Under the pieces are notes generated by a model, which saw only the letters and a program-made list of their open reading frames with translations, was not told where the DNA came from and ran no database searches. Shown piece by piece: positions 42,401 to 42,482 of a DNA stretch of 42,482 bases (positions are counted from its first letter, which is position 1; each line of letters starts with the position of its first letter). The position numbers and the translations under genes are program-made. This stretch comes from CAZUXY01 sp964624235 (GTDB lineage Bacteria; Spirochaetota; UBA4802; UBA5368). The stretch covers positions 1-42,482 of the forward strand of contig CAZUXY010000044.1 of NCBI GenBank assembly GCA_964624235.1. Direction: 5' to 3'.

Positions 42401-42482
42401 TGGTCCACTCCTCCGTATACGTAAGAATCAGAATTCAATTCCAGAATTTTTTCAACAATAAATCCTTCAATATGCAGATTTA
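42391..42482 (-). CDS. 3' end of an unidentified gene entering from the right edge
   Basis: On the minus strand the frame is open from the edge for 29 codons and ends with TAA at 42391-42393, giving NLHIEGFIVEKILELNSDSY... and finishing in GGVDQWA. It overlaps the start of the FlhB-like gene by 10 bases, which is typical of coupled genes. In B. subtilis a FliK-like gene precedes ylqH; this fragment is too short to say so here. Confidence 0.5.
   Translation of the reverse strand, partial: NLHIEGFIVEKILELNSDSYVYGGVDQWA

Overview
The window looks like chromosomal DNA of a Gram-negative, motile anaerobe and is most consistent with the phylum Spirochaetota, although I cannot prove the lineage from sequence alone. 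Pointers are a diaminopimelate pathway gene of the LL-DAP aminotransferase type, 7TMR-DISM/GGDEF signalling, relaxed lipoprotein signal peptides, and a right-hand flagellum-linked block (FlhB C-terminal-like protein, HD-GYP protein, YraN, FlgM-like small protein). Anaerobic metabolism is indicated by a selenocysteine formate dehydrogenase, an indolepyruvate:ferredoxin oxidoreductase and several Fe-S proteins.

Layout. 1-6.8 kb: end of an RNA methyltransferase gene, a lone RelE/ParE-type toxin, then a plus-strand run of a U32 peptidase/RlhA-like protein, oligoendopeptidase F, a site-2 protease and an exported beta-propeller protein. 7.0-11.9 kb: a compact cytochrome c maturation operon ccmABCDEF, with a CcmE that carries Cys-x-x-x-Tyr instead of the usual haem-binding His and with no ccmG/H/I. 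11.9-16.0 kb: membrane-embedded M28 peptidase, an unknown membrane-anchored protein, then a minus-strand trio (thiamine-binding MTH1187 family, exonuclease III, HAD phosphatase). 16.07-20.75 kb: a visibly A+T-richer, TetR-controlled cluster (alpha/beta hydrolase, an ATC-hydrolase-like domain fused to a dead transglutaminase-like domain, flavodoxin-ferredoxin, and a Tat-exported ATC-hydrolase-like lipoprotein). Two near-identical 18-bp palindromes mark the regulator and the operon. This is the best candidate for an undescribed system.

20.9-24.65 kb: MetV-like protein, shortened MetF-like protein and IorA/IorB in one tightly packed operon. 24.65-31 kb: membrane diguanylate cyclase, tRNA-Ala(CGC), penicillin-acylase-like protein, DapL and a small lipoprotein. 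31.7-36.7 kb: MarR regulator with a flavin reductase gene behind a palindromic operator, then a two-gene formate dehydrogenase whose alpha subunit reads through an in-frame UGA followed by a SECIS-like hairpin. 37.4-42.5 kb: permuted DNA/RNA methylase, response-regulator diguanylate cyclase, AI-2E-family permease, and the flagellum-linked block running off the right edge.

How parts may fit: the formate dehydrogenase (exported, possibly lipid-anchored, no cytochrome b subunit here) would need a periplasmic electron acceptor, and the ccm operon would supply c-type cytochromes. IorAB would feed low-potential ferredoxin electrons; the adjacent MetV/MetF-like pair suggests a link to one-carbon metabolism or another flavin/Fe-S module. 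Two diguanylate cyclases with inhibitory I-sites and an HD-GYP protein with a broken HD motif suggest c-di-GMP signalling around motility. All of these links are inference from gene content.
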